From the NCBI GenBank assembly GCA_937891465.1, contig CALAHF010000222.1, positions 1 through 34,773 of the forward strand: 34,773 nucleotides of DNA, written 5' to 3'. The number at the start of each line of letters is the position of its first letter. Position 1 is the first letter of the stretch. The stretch is from an uncultured Verrucomicrobiales bacterium (GTDB taxonomy: Bacteria; Verrucomicrobiota; Verrucomicrobiia; Verrucomicrobiales; DEV007). The translations under genes were made by a program, and so were the position numbers. Positions 34,764 to 34,773 of the stretch are shown here, piece by piece. The notes under the pieces are model-generated. The model was not told where the DNA came from. It searched no databases and saw only the letters and a list, made by a program, of their open reading frames with translations.

Positions 34764-34773
34764 AATTGCCCTT

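Overview
The window looks like a chromosomal segment of a Verrucomicrobiota bacterium (PVC superphylum). The indicators are family-level and read from the translations. They include a very large secreted ThuA / dehydrogenase / CxxCH-cytochrome protein of the type expanded in PVC bacteria, a DUF1080 (3-keto-disaccharide hydrolase) protein, a type I sulfatase, a paired RraA-like and MlrC-like gene, a monomeric NADP isocitrate dehydrogenase and a GTP-dependent PEP carboxykinase. I could not run a search, so the placement is inference.

Layout. 1-630: a short secreted-protein ORF whose frame continues past an in-frame TGA, a tandem 17-bp repeat and a terminator. 675-2290: rpoA and rplQ with a terminator. 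2492-7684: a dienelactone-hydrolase-like enzyme; a minus-strand glycosidase-like gene interrupted by two in-frame stop codons; an RraA-like / MlrC-like pair; a convergent DUF1080 gene. 7788-12285: a small acidic protein, pckG and monomeric icd (central carbon metabolism). 12515-15437: an MFS transporter with a Gfo/Idh/MocA oxidoreductase (likely one sugar or nucleoside uptake unit), then an Rrf2-type regulator with a palindrome at its start. 15443-19936 (minus): an AddA/RecB-like helicase-nuclease and a secreted alpha/beta-hydrolase-like protein. 20069-21878: a broken SDR dehydrogenase and a lipase-like hydrolase. 21901-29795 (minus): the large ThuA/NPCBM/cytochrome protein and a metallophosphoesterase-TM-LamG fusion. 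29949-31314: thiH-thiS for thiamine thiazole synthesis. 31387-34679: a small membrane protein with a possible T-tract frameshift, pyruvate kinase, and a convergent sulfatase.

The most striking feature is not a protein. Seven intergenic regions carry the same element, built from 43-bp units that are imperfect palindromes. In four loci two units lie in tandem at exactly 54-bp period. In two loci (12292-12409 and 26326-26446) the first unit keeps only its left arm and is followed by a structured segment whose two copies share a 57-nt ungapped core; they differ at 14 core positions but show several compensatory base-pair changes. In three units an internal 7-mer is exactly inverted in place. All seven loci lie 13-105 bp upstream of a start codon and none lies in the tight convergent junctions. 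This looks like an undescribed dispersed regulatory or REP-like family with selected secondary structure. No associated transposase (RAYT) is visible here.

No rRNA, tRNA, CRISPR array or insertion sequence was seen. No gene-free stretch exceeds about 300 bases.
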